64,000 bases of DNA, taken from UBA2336 sp036787955. GTDB taxonomy: Bacteria; Bacteroidota; Bacteroidia; Cytophagales; Cyclobacteriaceae. Of the stretch, positions 1 through 9,350 are shown one piece after another (the stretch's first letter is position 1; every line of letters starts with the position of its first letter). Under the pieces are notes generated by a model, which searched no databases, was not told the DNA's origin, and saw only the letters and a program-made list of their open reading frames with translations. The translations under genes were made by a program, and so were the position numbers. Location of the stretch: contig DAIQOI010000009.1 in the NCBI GenBank assembly GCA_036787955.1, forward strand, positions 1 to 64,000. The letters run 5' to 3'.

Positions 1-22
1 CTTTCCGGGCAAGCCCGGAAAG
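1..22 (-). terminator. Terminator-like hairpin downstream of ahcY
   Basis: A perfect 10-bp inverted repeat (CTTTCCGGGC / GCCCGGAAAG) with a 2-base AA loop lies 20 bases beyond the ahcY stop codon. The U-tract expected on the minus strand would fall left of base 1, so it cannot be checked here. Confidence 0.6.
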
Positions 23-42
23 TTTTGCCGCCCGATTCCGGA

Positions 43-1344
43 TTAATACCGGTAGTAATCCGGCTTGAACGGACCTTCTTTTGAAACCCCGATATACCGG
101 GCCTGCTTATCGGTAAGCTCTTCAAGCTCTACCCCTATCTTGGCCAGGTGCAGCCTTGCCACTTTCTCATCGAGATGTTTGGGCAGGGTATACACCTTAT
201 TCGCGTACTTATCGGCGTGATTCCAAAGCTCTATCTGGGCCAGCGTCTGGTTGGTAAATGAGTTGGACATCACAAACGAAGGATGACCGGTGGCGCATCC
301 CAGATTTACCAGGCGGCCCTCCGCCAATAAAATAATCTGGCGGTTGTTGGGCAGAGTTATCAAATCAACCTGTGGTTTGATGTTATCCCATTCACCATGC
401 CTGCGCAGCCATGCCACGTCTATTTCGTTATCAAAATGCCCGATGTTGCATACGATAGCTTTGTCTTTCATCTTCATAAAGTGGCGGTCCACCACAATAT
501 CGCAGTTGCCGGTGGCGGTAACCACAATGTCCACATCGGCCACCACATCATCGAGGCGTTTTACGGCATAACCATCCATGGCAGCCTGCAGGGCGCAGAT
601 TGGATCGATTTCGGTTACGATAACGCGCGCACCGGCACCGCGCAGTGAAGCGGCCGAACCTTTGCCCACATCTCCATACCCGCACACCACAGCCACCTTA
701 CCGGCCAGCATGATGTCGGTAGCCCTGCGAATGGCATCAACCAGCGATTCCTTGCAACCGTATTTGTTATCGAATTTCGACTTGGTTACCGAATCGTTCA
801 CGTTGATAGCAGGCAATGGCAGCTTTCCATTCTTCTCGCGCTCCATCAGGCGGTGCACACCCGTGGTGGTTTCTTCGCTAATGCCGCGAATGCCGGGCAC
901 CAATTCCGGATAGCGATCCAGCACCATATTGGTAAGATCGCCTCCGTCATCCAGAATCATATTCAGGGGCTTGCCGTCTTTAAAAGCAAACAAGGTTTGT
1001 TCTATACACCAGTCAAATTCCTGTTCGGTCATGCCTTTCCAGGCAAATACCGGAATGCCTGCGGCAGCGATAGCGGCAGCTGCGTGATCCTGCGTGGAAA
1101 AGATATTGCAGGATGACCAGCTTACCTCGGCACCCAGTTCTACGAGAGTTTCAATCAGCACGGCTGTCTGGATGGTCATATGCAGGCAGCCGGCTATGCG
1201 CGCGCCTTTCAGCGGCTTTTTGGGACCATATTCTTCGCGCAGTGCCATCAGGCCGGGCATTTCGGCCTCTGCCAGTTTAATTTCCTTCCTTCCCCATTCG
1301 GCCAGGGAAATGTCTTTTACCTTGTATTTCAATGTTTCTACCAT
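43..1344 (-). CDS. ahcY: Adenosylhomocysteinase (SAH hydrolase)
   Basis: This cytosolic NAD-dependent enzyme hydrolyses S-adenosylhomocysteine to adenosine and homocysteine, removing the inhibitory product of SAM-dependent methylation. The 433-residue protein is full length for the family. Visible signatures are the substrate-binding region with SEETTTGVHR (about residue 157), the NDSVTKSKFDN segment with the catalytic lysine (about 183-193), the Rossmann motif GYGDVGKGSA (222-231) and the C-terminal KPDYYRY tail that completes the partner subunit's NAD site. The start is an ATG 28 bases downstream of a TACCTTTG promoter element. It is transcribed alone: the next gene upstream ends about 58 bases away on the same strand, and a hairpin follows the stop. 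No SAM or SAH riboswitch was recognised upstream. Confidence 0.97.
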   Translation of the reverse strand: MVETLKYKVKDISLAEWGRKEIKLAEAEMPGLMALREEYGPKKPLKGARIAGCLHMTIQTAVLIETLVELGAEVSWSSCNIFSTQDHAAAAIAAAGIPVFAWKGMTEQEFDWCIEQTLFAFKDGKPLNMILDDGGDLTNMVLDRYPELVPGIRGISEETTTGVHRLMEREKNGKLPLPAINVNDSVTKSKFDNKYGCKESLVDAIRRATDIMLAGKVAVVCGYGDVGKGSAASLRGAGARVIVTEIDPICALQAAMDGYAVKRLDDVVADVDIVVTATGNCDIVVDRHFMKMKDKAIVCNIGHFDNEIDVAWLRRHGEWDNIKPQVDLITLPNNRQIILLAEGRLVNLGCATGHPSFVMSNSFTNQTLAQIELWNHADKYANKVYTLPKHLDEKVARLHLAKIGVELEELTDKQARYIGVSKEGPFKPDYYRY

Positions 1345-1372
1345 GATTTATTGCTTAACAGGTTTTGAACCA

Positions 1373-1380
1373 CAAAGGTA
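1373..1380 (-). promoter_or_regulatory. Predicted -7 promoter element of ahcY
   Basis: TACCTTTG on the minus strand fits the Bacteroidota -7 consensus TAnnTTTG and lies 28 bases before the ahcY ATG. The element sits in an 11-base direct repeat (ACCTTTGTGGT repeated once). No good -33 TTTG was found at the usual distance. Confidence 0.5.
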
Positions 1381-1401
1381 CCACAAAGGTTTTAATTGTG
1401 T

Positions 1402-3363
1402 TCAGCTTTTTTTGGTTGGTGTAAATCGGGCCATCCAGCTTACCGCTCCTTCTATTGAGTCAAAAACCCTCAATTCAATACCCAGCTCTTGTGTTATTTT
1501 TTTCATCCGTTCGAAATAATCCTTGCGTATCGGGTCGGTGAATCCCACTGCGCCAATTCTGTGCAGTCCGTTTTGATGTGCCGTGCGAAGTATGGTGTTG
1601 ACAAACCACTGCTGGTCTTCCGGCTGAATCACCCCCTGATTGCGAAGGTCGGCTATCCAACCGGGTGTGCTGTAGGTTTTAATGGTTTGAAGTACCACTT
1701 CAAATACTCTGCGGTATTCCTCGCTGGTAACGTTCCGCTTCCAGATGATAACTGTGTTGTTGAGGTTGGCATCGTAATACAATTGTGCAGCATCATTTTC
1801 AAAGAAATACTGTTTGTCCACATCTTCAGGAACAGGAAAGGTGAGCCTGAACAACGTGCCCTTATCAGGCTCACTGGTTACAGCTACTTTCCCCCCCATG
1901 ATTTCCATCTGTGATTTAACCAGATACAATCCAAGGCCCTTACCGGGAACATGGTGATGAAATCTTTTATACAACTTAAATACATGTTCGCCCTGGTTTT
2001 TTAAATCGATGCCCAGTCCGTTATCGGCTACTTCCACAATTACTTTTTGCGGCCCATCTATATAACTGTGAACATGGATTTTCAGCGGACGCTCGGGTGA
2101 TTTGTATTTGACTGCATTGCTTATCAGATTATAGAAAATGCTGTGCACCATCGGACGGATGGCATAGATGTAAGGCGCTTTTTCAAAGTTTAGCTGAATC
2201 TCACCATCACCGGCCTTAATACCTGTGAGCAGCAGGGCCCGATCTATTTCCTCGCGCAGTGAAATCTTTTCGCGAACCCTGTACAGGTCGTTGCGGATAT
2301 CTATGATCATGGACAAATCGCGAAGGATACCATCCAGATCACCTGCCGACTGATGAATATATTCCGAAAGTTCACGGATTTCGTTTTCTGACTTTGCATG
2401 CCTCATCAGATTAGTGAGGCCAAGCAGGCGAGCCACCGGTCCGCGTAAGTTATGCGATACCGTAAAGGAAAACTGCCGTAACTCGTTGTTCGACTTTATC
2501 AGTTCTTCGTTGGTAAGTACCAATTCCTCACTTTTCTCGCGTATGAGCCTTTCCAGCTCAGTATTGTAAGCCTGAAGTTTTTTCTGCTGTTCGCCAATAA
2601 GTCGGTTGGCATGCTCCAGCATTTCATGGCTGGCCTTCAGCTCTTCCTGTTGCTGGATCATTTCTTCATGCTGAGCCTCCATGTCACGGGTAAGTTGCTC
2701 CAGTCTTCGGTTTCTGTCAATCACTTCTTTTGCACTGAGCTCCTGCTCAGCCATTGATTCCATCAGTTTGCGGGTAACGTGGTAATCCCTCCATTTCAGG
2801 ATGAAAACAGCCAACAACAGAGCAATAAAAGAAAGAAACGTTATATGGTTTACATGATAATACGATGGCACAGAGTAGCCCATCTGGTAGTATCCCAATC
2901 CCAGCAGGTTGTGAATAGGATCGAAGAACACCAGTGCAAAGAAAGTAACTAACAAGCTCAGCATAATATAACGCCACTCGGGCCAGTCGAACACTATGGC
3001 GGGAAAGACTGTTGTTACAAGCAGAAAAAAACGGCTGTCGAAGTAGGTAAGATACTGCTGTTCCGGTAAAACAACTTTGTCGAGCAGGGTAATAGCCATG
3101 ACAAAGACGGTCGGTGATATACAGAAGAGTAATCTGCCGGCTATGGTCAGGCTTTTGCGGTTCAGGAATATCACCAGCAACTCGGTAAGGGATACAGCAA
3201 GAAAAAGCAACTGAAAAGTGTGGTAACCAAAGGTGTAAATGTTAATTACCATCAGCACAAGGGCAATCAGGGCAAAAAAACCAGCAAGCAGATTGGTGGT
3301 GGCAACCAATCTTTCCTTATAGCCCGGAATCACGTCAATAGGTTTTTTATTTTTCAAATACAA
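1402..3363 (-). CDS. Membrane-bound sensor histidine kinase with C-terminal extra domain
   Basis: A 653-residue sensor kinase. About six hydrophobic segments fill residues 20-195, followed by a long Glu/Gln-rich coiled coil (about 200-295) and a HisKA domain with H-box FTVSHNLRGPVARL (phospho-acceptor about His304). The HATPase_c domain has N-box FYNLISNAVKY, G1 VADNGLGID and G2 GKGLGLYLVK. After the ATPase come about 130 more residues (about 520-653) without receiver features; their alternating alpha/beta look recalls STAS/SpoIIAA-like domains, but this is only a guess. The start is a TTG (a second TTG is two codons on), with no nearby ATG. No response regulator lies next to it, so it is an orphan kinase whose signal and target are unknown. 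Confidence 0.85.
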   Translation of the reverse strand: MYLKNKKPIDVIPGYKERLVATTNLLAGFFALIALVLMVINIYTFGYHTFQLLFLAVSLTELLVIFLNRKSLTIAGRLLFCISPTVFVMAITLLDKVVLPEQQYLTYFDSRFFLLVTTVFPAIVFDWPEWRYIMLSLLVTFFALVFFDPIHNLLGLGYYQMGYSVPSYYHVNHITFLSFIALLLAVFILKWRDYHVTRKLMESMAEQELSAKEVIDRNRRLEQLTRDMEAQHEEMIQQQEELKASHEMLEHANRLIGEQQKKLQAYNTELERLIREKSEELVLTNEELIKSNNELRQFSFTVSHNLRGPVARLLGLTNLMRHAKSENEIRELSEYIHQSAGDLDGILRDLSMIIDIRNDLYRVREKISLREEIDRALLLTGIKAGDGEIQLNFEKAPYIYAIRPMVHSIFYNLISNAVKYKSPERPLKIHVHSYIDGPQKVIVEVADNGLGIDLKNQGEHVFKLYKRFHHHVPGKGLGLYLVKSQMEIMGGKVAVTSEPDKGTLFRLTFPVPEDVDKQYFFENDAAQLYYDANLNNTVIIWKRNVTSEEYRRVFEVVLQTIKTYSTPGWIADLRNQGVIQPEDQQWFVNTILRTAHQNGLHRIGAVGFTDPIRKDYFERMKKITQELGIELRVFDSIEGAVSWMARFTPTKKS

Positions 3364-3397
3364 CTGTTTGCTGACAATTACTGATTAACTTACTTCA

Positions 3398-4672
3398 CTA
3401 CTTTGCCTTATTATTTTCCAGTTCCCATTGTTTAACAGGGGCAGTCCATATACTGGTACGGCTGCCAGCTATGTGGGTCCATACCGGAATGATGATGCCG
3501 TTGTATGCCGAAATATAGGTATACCGGTGTCCTTTTCCTTTAATATCCGGATTAAATGATGTTTCACTCAGTTTCACATTCCTGAATGTGGTGCCGTTAT
3601 CCGATGACCAGGCCAGGTATACATCGGTGTGGTTATCCGGATGGTTTCTGCGATCATAAAAAACAATGTAGATGTAACCCGTTTCGGAATCCACGGTCAT
3701 CCAGGGGGCAAACTGATGGGCCTGGCCATCATCGGTATGGATGCGCAAGGGGGCGGTCCAGTTATCGCCCATGTTAAACGATCGCATAAACCAGATGTCG
3801 GCATTGCCATCGCCGGCATCCGTCCATATTAAATACATGGCTCCGCTGAAACGTCCTTTGCTCTGGTCAATGACAAGTTGGGGCGAACCATCGACAATAC
3901 CCATACCCGGTATGTGTATCTGGTTACCTCCCGGCTGATTGGTGATAAGTATGTCATTGGCAAGCCACATGTTGCCCCCATCCCACGAGCGGTCGAAATA
4001 GATTTTTCCATCCTGTGCCCATGCTACAAAAATTCTTCCGTCATTGGTTACAGCAGGTTGGGCGCCCTTGGGCATAACATCTTCATTGCAGGACCCGTCC
4101 TGCGCGGTAATGCGCACCGGCCTTGAAAATTTTTTACCTCCCGCTGCCTTACTCAGCATAACGTAAGCTTTACAACCACCATCGCTGGTAGGTTCTATTT
4201 CCGTCCATGCCGCATACAGCAAACCATCCCGTGCCAAAGTGATGCCATAATGTGCAGGATAGGTACCTTCTTTTTGGGCGGTAATAATACCTGCATCCCA
4301 GTTCCTGCCTTCATTTATTGAGGTTTGCACTACAATCCGGTCTGAAAATGCCGCCCCCCCCGAATCGTTGGCTTTAGAAAAATGGCTGTAATAAAAATGT
4401 CCCTTGAAATCAGCCAGTAATTTCGGACTTCCGGTAACCGGATAAGGACACAACAACCGGCTGCGGATCCAGGTTTTACCTCTGTCGGTGGAACGGTACA
4501 CCCAATAAGGTGAGGCACCCGCTACCAACACATCCGGATTTTTTGTGCTGATGGCTACCGATGGATCGTACGGATAAATTCCCTTTACGGAAGAACTGTC
4601 AATTAAATAATTTGCAAACTGGGCTGCAGCAATGCCAGGTAATGCCATAATCATGAACAGTAGTCCTCTCAT
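3398..4672 (-). CDS. Exported sialidase/BNR-repeat beta-propeller protein
   Basis: A 424-residue exported protein with a cleavable-looking signal peptide (MRGLLFMIMALPGIAAAQ). It carries repeated Asp-box/BNR motifs: STDRGKTW, SWDGGNMW, SFNMGDNW and SSDNGTTF. Such motifs occur on the blades of sialidase-fold six-bladed propellers. The catalytic Arg triad and Tyr/Glu pair of true sialidases were not identified, so glycosidase activity is unproven and it may be a binding protein. The ATG at 4672 was chosen because it puts the signal peptide at the N-terminus; the frame stays open to a TTG at 4741. It follows the CocE-type hydrolase on the same strand, with about 80 bases between the two coding regions, and could be co-transcribed with it. 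Confidence 0.75.
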   Translation of the reverse strand: MRGLLFMIMALPGIAAAQFANYLIDSSSVKGIYPYDPSVAISTKNPDVLVAGASPYWVYRSTDRGKTWIRSRLLCPYPVTGSPKLLADFKGHFYYSHFSKANDSGGAAFSDRIVVQTSINEGRNWDAGIITAQKEGTYPAHYGITLARDGLLYAAWTEIEPTSDGGCKAYVMLSKAAGGKKFSRPVRITAQDGSCNEDVMPKGAQPAVTNDGRIFVAWAQDGKIYFDRSWDGGNMWLANDILITNQPGGNQIHIPGMGIVDGSPQLVIDQSKGRFSGAMYLIWTDAGDGNADIWFMRSFNMGDNWTAPLRIHTDDGQAHQFAPWMTVDSETGYIYIVFYDRRNHPDNHTDVYLAWSSDNGTTFRNVKLSETSFNPDIKGKGHRYTYISAYNGIIIPVWTHIAGSRTSIWTAPVKQWELENNKAK

Positions 4673-4751
4673 CTTGTATTCAGTCAACTGATTGCCCGGC
4701 AAAATTAACTTTTCTGCGTTGCCCAACTTAATGAAAGACAAAGCTGATGCA

Positions 4752-6656
4752 TTACTTACGAAAATCCAGCTTACAGCTTAGCCGCTGGTTGCCACCTATT
4801 TCAACCCTCGAGGCCCCATGGATGCGGATTGTGGACTTCACGAAATCATTTTCATTGGCCAGGTAAATATTCTCCACATATTTCTGCGGATTGCGGTCGA
4901 TGTAGGGAAACCAGGTGCTGTGAATCTGTATCATAATGCGATGTCCTTTTTTAAAGGTATGCAAAATATCCTGCAGTGGAAATTCCACATCGGTTTCCTG
5001 GTTGGGCACAAAAGGTTCGGGCTTTTCGAAGCTGTTGCGGAAGCGTCCGCGAAACACTTCGCTGCGCACCAGTTGCTGATAATTGCCCATGACCACGTTT
5101 CGGGGATTATGTTCATAGTTCGGATGATCGTTGGGATACACATCGATGAGTTTAACTACAAAATCGGCATCGGTGCCCGTCATGGATACGCGCAGGCGGG
5201 CCATGATTTCGCCTGCCAGCGTAATATCTTCTGTTAAAGGTTCGGTTTCAAAGGTCAGCACATCGGGCCTGCGCGAGGCGTGGCGCTGGTCGTCACTCAT
5301 GAACTTACGGGGGGTGAAGGTAAGGCCCTCGGTTTCAGAAGTATAGGGCACAGGCTTATTCGGATCGCTCACATATTCGTAAACAGCCTGCGGTGCCAGT
5401 GGGGTGTTAACCGAAAGCCTACCACCCGGGCCAAAGTACAAGGTTACCGGCTTATATTCCTGCGGTGGCCAGGTGGCAAAACGCCTCCATTCTTTTGTGC
5501 CAGTATCGAACATGAGCGCCTCCGGCAAATCCAGGTTCCCTTCATCTTTCAGGTGAAAGGCAAAAAATTTCCTTTCCACTTCGCGCATGTAAAAGGTAGA
5601 AAGGCTGTCGCCAAAATAAATATGGTTGTGTGTTGACTTACCGTTTTCGCGTGCCCAGTCGCCATGACCCCACGGCCCCATGATGATGGAATTGCGTGCC
5701 TGCGGATTATTGGTTTCAATGGTTTTATAAATATTCAGGGGGCCATATAAATCTTCGGCATCAAACCAGCCACCAACCGTGAGCACTGCGTGCTTTATAC
5801 CGCGCAGGTGCGGCAAAATATTCCGCTTCTGCCAGAAATCATCGTAGTTCGGATGCTCAACGATCTGTTTCCAGAAGAAATTATCGTAATGAAATTTTTC
5901 GGTAATATTTTTCAACGGGCCCAGCCGCAGATGAAAATCGTAACCATCACGCGGCTGCAGGGCAAAGAAGCGCATCAGCTCGTTCGTAAACCAGTCTTCA
6001 CGTGTATTGGAATTTTTCTGATAACCAAACACAGCAAAAGCAGCCGTGTAGCTTTGCAGATAAGCCCCCATGTGATGAAAGTCATCGAAGAAAAAGTCAG
6101 AGATAGGTGCTTGTGGTATGGATGCCTTCAGTGCCGGGTGGGCATCGGGCAGAGCGGCTGCCGTATAAAATCCAGGATAAGAAATACCAAACATACCCAC
6201 CCGCCCATTGTTGTTTTTGATGTTCTTAATCAGCCAGTCTATCGTATCCCAGGTATCCGAGCTTTCATCAACAGCCGTCTTATTTTTACGGTCATTACCC
6301 GGGATATTCGGACGCATGTTGTCAAAGGTACCCTCGCTCATATAGCGGCCGCGTACATCCTGAAATACAAAGATGTATTTATCGCGAACCAGATACATGG
6401 AAGGATGACCGTATGTTTTCCACTCGCCATAGGTAGATGCGTTGTAGCAGGTGCGGTTCAGCAGAATCGGGTATTTTTTCGATTGATCTTTGGGGGTGTA
6501 CACCACGGCAAACAGCTTCACGCCATCGCGCATAGGGATAAAATACTCGGCTTTGTCGTAATGCGTGCGCATATACAATGAATCGCTCCGGAAATCCTGC
6601 GATTGAACCCTGATGGCCCATACAAAAAGGAAGATGAGAATAAATGAATGCCTCAT
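4752..6656 (-). CDS. Exported CocE/NonD family hydrolase (X-Pro dipeptidyl-peptidase fold)
   Basis: A 634-residue serine hydrolase of the CocE/NonD family, which cleaves acyl esters, amides or X-Pro dipeptides. A signal peptide (MRHSFILIFLFVWAIRVQSQ) directs it to the periplasm or outside. The alpha/beta-hydrolase triad is visible: nucleophile Ser in GISYPG (about residue 158), Asp in GWFDAEDLYG (about 298) and His in GPWGHGDWA (about 330). A C-terminal jelly-roll (about 430-634) ends the protein, as in cocaine esterase and alpha-amino-acid ester hydrolases. The ATG at 6656 was preferred over an upstream in-frame extension to 6752 because it starts right at the signal peptide. It is divergent from the PhoD-like gene with 67 bases between. 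The substrate cannot be predicted. Confidence 0.88.
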   Translation of the reverse strand: MRHSFILIFLFVWAIRVQSQDFRSDSLYMRTHYDKAEYFIPMRDGVKLFAVVYTPKDQSKKYPILLNRTCYNASTYGEWKTYGHPSMYLVRDKYIFVFQDVRGRYMSEGTFDNMRPNIPGNDRKNKTAVDESSDTWDTIDWLIKNIKNNNGRVGMFGISYPGFYTAAALPDAHPALKASIPQAPISDFFFDDFHHMGAYLQSYTAAFAVFGYQKNSNTREDWFTNELMRFFALQPRDGYDFHLRLGPLKNITEKFHYDNFFWKQIVEHPNYDDFWQKRNILPHLRGIKHAVLTVGGWFDAEDLYGPLNIYKTIETNNPQARNSIIMGPWGHGDWARENGKSTHNHIYFGDSLSTFYMREVERKFFAFHLKDEGNLDLPEALMFDTGTKEWRRFATWPPQEYKPVTLYFGPGGRLSVNTPLAPQAVYEYVSDPNKPVPYTSETEGLTFTPRKFMSDDQRHASRRPDVLTFETEPLTEDITLAGEIMARLRVSMTGTDADFVVKLIDVYPNDHPNYEHNPRNVVMGNYQQLVRSEVFRGRFRNSFEKPEPFVPNQETDVEFPLQDILHTFKKGHRIMIQIHSTWFPYIDRNPQKYVENIYLANENDFVKSTIRIHGASRVEIGGNQRLSCKLDFRK

Positions 6657-6723
6657 AGCTGTGTAATTTAATTGTGAAAATTTAAGAATGGTTTGCTGAT
6701 TTTTCCAATACAATTTTACCTTT

Positions 6724-7746
6724 ATGCACATGCAAAGAATACTGTTCGTCACACTTATTTCCTTGTGTTACCTTCAATTACCAGCGCAGGTTACACGCAT
6801 TGCCTTTGGTTCCTGCAGCCGCCAAAGCAGTGAGGAGCAGTTGTGGGAAGAGATTGTACGGCTGAAGCCCGATCTGTGGATATGGAGTGGCGATAACATC
6901 TATGGCGACACGCACGACATGGAGGTAATGAAAAAGAAATACGACCAGCAGAAGAGCCGACCGTCCTATCAGCTACTGCTTAAAACCTGTCCGGTTACCG
7001 GCACGTGGGACGACCACGATTATGGAATCAATGATGGCGGCAAGCATTATTCCAGAAAGCAGGAAAGCAAATTGCTGGCGCTCAGCTTCCTGGATATATC
7101 GCCATCGCATCCGGTGCGCAAGCGGGATGGATTGTACTACAGCTACACGCTTGGCAAGGCGCCCCGCGCTATTCTCATTCTCAATCTGGATACGCGCTGG
7201 TTTCGCGACACATTATATAAGGAATTCTACTTCGATTCAGCCACCAACCGAAGACGTTACCGCTATCTGCCCAACAATGACGGTGACATCCTGGGTGAGG
7301 CCCAGTGGAAGTGGCTGGAAGATGAAATAAGAAAAACAAAGGCAGCACTTATCATCATCAATTCCAGCATCCAGGTAATTGCCGAAGAACACGGGTTTGA
7401 AAAATGGGGCAACTTCCCCGAAGCACGTCAACGGTTGTTCCATCTCATTCAAAAATATCCCGACAAACGCATACTCATCATCAGTGGCGACCGCCACATC
7501 GCAGAAATATCGAAAACAGAATTGCCCGGTCTGCCCTACCCGCTGTACGATGTGACCTCCAGCGGATTAACACATACCTGGACGGAAGCGTGGGACGAAA
7601 CAAACCGACACCGCGTTGGCGAACTGATTATGCAGAAGAATTTTGGCGTGCTGGAAGTTTCCGGAAGCAAAGAAGCCTTGCAAATTACGGTAACCATTTA
7701 CGGTAAAAACAATGCAGTTTTACTTCGGCACAGGCTTCAGCTCTGA
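6724..7746 (+). CDS. PhoD-like alkaline phosphatase family protein, exported
   Basis: A 340-residue metallophosphoesterase of the PhoD type, with signal peptide (about 1-21). Conserved blocks are RIAFGSCSRQ just after the signal, WSGDNIYGD (metal-binding Asp), GTWDDHDYGINDGG (Asp/His pair) and ISGDRHIAEIS near the C-terminus. Family members hydrolyse phosphate mono- or diesters using Fe/Ca. The protein is much shorter than Bacillus PhoD and matches the compact Bacteroidota variants. Two ATGs (codons 1 and 3) are possible. It is divergent from the CocE gene and convergent with the hem operon, whose last stop codon is about 34 bases away. Confidence 0.85.
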   Translation: MHMQRILFVTLISLCYLQLPAQVTRIAFGSCSRQSSEEQLWEEIVRLKPDLWIWSGDNIYGDTHDMEVMKKKYDQQKSRPSYQLLLKTCPVTGTWDDHDYGINDGGKHYSRKQESKLLALSFLDISPSHPVRKRDGLYYSYTLGKAPRAILILNLDTRWFRDTLYKEFYFDSATNRRRYRYLPNNDGDILGEAQWKWLEDEIRKTKAALIIINSSIQVIAEEHGFEKWGNFPEARQRLFHLIQKYPDKRILIISGDRHIAEISKTELPGLPYPLYDVTSSGLTHTWTEAWDETNRHRVGELIMQKNFGVLEVSGSKEALQITVTIYGKNNAVLLRHRLQL

Positions 7747-7779
7747 TTTCAAAAATTAGTTTAATACCTGAAACCGCAC

Positions 7780-8313
7780 TTAATGGTTTTTCTCCCTGAC
7801 AAGTTTGTAGAGCCATATGCCTCCTGCCAGTAATAGTATAAAAATGGCCAAGCCTGCCATACCCCAAAACAGGCTCAAGGCGGTTTGCACAACCACTAAC
7901 ATTACAATGGCCACCAGAAAAACGGTAGCTACTTCGTTCCACATACGCAATTGATGTGAAGAATATTTAAAAATACCCTTGCGCTGTTGCCGATACAAAA
8001 CATGAAGCGAAAGGTGATATAAAAACAACCCCAAAACAAATACCAGCTTTATCCACAACCAGGCCGGAAGTTGAGCATAGTAATGCAGCAGCCATCCGCC
8101 AAAAAATAAAGTAAGTATGCAGGATGGCCAGGTAATTCCGTACCACAATCGTTTAATCATGATATTAAACTGGTTTTGAAGAATCGTTTTTTCAGGTTCT
8201 GCTTTATCCCGGGCTTCCCGGTTGTAAATAAACAAACGTACGGTATAAAATAAACCAGCGAACCAGGTAACTACAAAAATGATATGCAGTGCCTTTATGT
8301 ACAGAAACGCCAT
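7780..8313 (-). CDS. hemJ: Protoporphyrinogen IX oxidase, HemJ type
   Basis: An integral membrane protein of 177 residues with four to five hydrophobic segments. It begins with the HemJ-typical KALHIIFVVTWFAGLFY, in which the early His and Trp are conserved, and contains RLWYGITWPS and a WIKLVF stretch. HemJ oxidises protoporphyrinogen IX to protoporphyrin IX, the penultimate haem step, in bacteria that lack HemG and HemY. It lies last in the haem operon, 7 bases after hemH, and no other protoporphyrinogen oxidase is in the cluster. About 20 C-terminal residues after the last membrane segment are basic. The related CopD family is an alternative name for the fold, but the operon context settles the role. 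Confidence 0.9.
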   Translation of the reverse strand: MAFLYIKALHIIFVVTWFAGLFYTVRLFIYNREARDKAEPEKTILQNQFNIMIKRLWYGITWPSCILTLFFGGWLLHYYAQLPAWLWIKLVFVLGLFLYHLSLHVLYRQQRKGIFKYSSHQLRMWNEVATVFLVAIVMLVVVQTALSLFWGMAGLAIFILLLAGGIWLYKLVREKNH

Positions 8314-8320
8314 GATGCTG

Positions 8321-9349
8321 TTATGCAGAAATCATAAAATGATTGATAAGCCGGGCCAGCGCATGTATCCACTCATCTCTGTCGTTCAGACAAGGTACAA
8401 CGGAATACTTCTGGCCACCGGCTTTCATAAAAATTTCATAACCTTCCTTGTGAATTTCTTCCAATGTTTCCAGACAATCGCACAAAAAAGCCGGACTAAC
8501 AACCAGTAATTTCTTTATCCCCTGTTCAGGGAATTTTTTCAGTTGTACTGAAGTATAAGGTTTCAACCAGGCATCCAAACCCAAACGGGATTGAAACGAG
8601 AGGGAAAATCTGTCTTTGCTTAACCCTAACTTTTCAGCCACCCGCAGTGTTGTAACTTTTACCTGGTGCATATAACAAACACGGTGTGCATCAGAAGGCA
8701 GGAAGCAACATTCGCTACCCGAAAAACAATGCGATTTTGTACAATCGGTTTTCCGTATATGCCGTTCTGGAATACCATGATAACTGAATAACACGTGGTC
8801 AAAATCTTGATGCAAAAATGGCCGAATGCTGTTTGCCAGGGAATCAATATAACCCGGATAATCATAAAAAGGGGGTACAACTTTCAGTTGAAACGGATAT
8901 TTTCCGTTTTTAATTGTTTGTTTTACATACTCTGCAGCTGTTTCGTAACTGCTCATGGCATAGTGTGGATACAGCGGAACTAAAATTATTTCTTTTAAAT
9001 CGGGATTTTCCTTTTGCAGTTTATCCAGCACATACGCCGGAGACGGCTTAGCATACCGCATACACAATTCTACGGGCAGTTGCAAAGTTTTTGCCAGTTT
9101 CTGCTGTACCTGTCTTGAAATCAATATCAATGGCGAACCGTGATCCGTCCAGATAGTTTTGTACTTGGCTGCACTTTTTGCTGTGCGAAAGGGTATGATG
9201 ATTCCCCTCACCAAAATATTTCTCCAAAAACGGGGTATATCAATGACGCGCTCATCCATCAGAAATTCATCCAGGTAGTTGCGCACATCATCTTTCTGAA
9301 AAGAATCAGGTGAGCCCAGATTTATTAATAAAACTGCGCGTGTATGCAT
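8321..9349 (-). CDS. hemH: Ferrochelatase
   Basis: This enzyme inserts Fe2+ into protoporphyrin IX to make protohaem. The 342-residue protein starts with the family motif LLINLGSPDS. Its active-site block is FSYHGIPERHI, whose His is a metal ligand, followed by a cysteine-rich stretch (DCTKSHC through ECC to HRVCY) of the kind seen in Bacteroidota ferrochelatases. Near the C-terminus is SPAFLCDCLETLEEI, with the conserved Glu. The ATG at 9349 was chosen because it puts the LLINLGSPDS strand at its usual distance from the N-terminus. An upstream extension to 9406 would overlap hemN by 56 bases, whereas 9349 leaves one base between hemN stop and hemH start. Confidence 0.96.
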   Translation of the reverse strand: MHTRAVLLINLGSPDSFQKDDVRNYLDEFLMDERVIDIPRFWRNILVRGIIIPFRTAKSAAKYKTIWTDHGSPLILISRQVQQKLAKTLQLPVELCMRYAKPSPAYVLDKLQKENPDLKEIILVPLYPHYAMSSYETAAEYVKQTIKNGKYPFQLKVVPPFYDYPGYIDSLANSIRPFLHQDFDHVLFSYHGIPERHIRKTDCTKSHCFSGSECCFLPSDAHRVCYMHQVKVTTLRVAEKLGLSKDRFSLSFQSRLGLDAWLKPYTSVQLKKFPEQGIKKLLVVSPAFLCDCLETLEEIHKEGYEIFMKAGGQKYSVVPCLNDRDEWIHALARLINHFMISA

Positions 9350-9350
9350 T

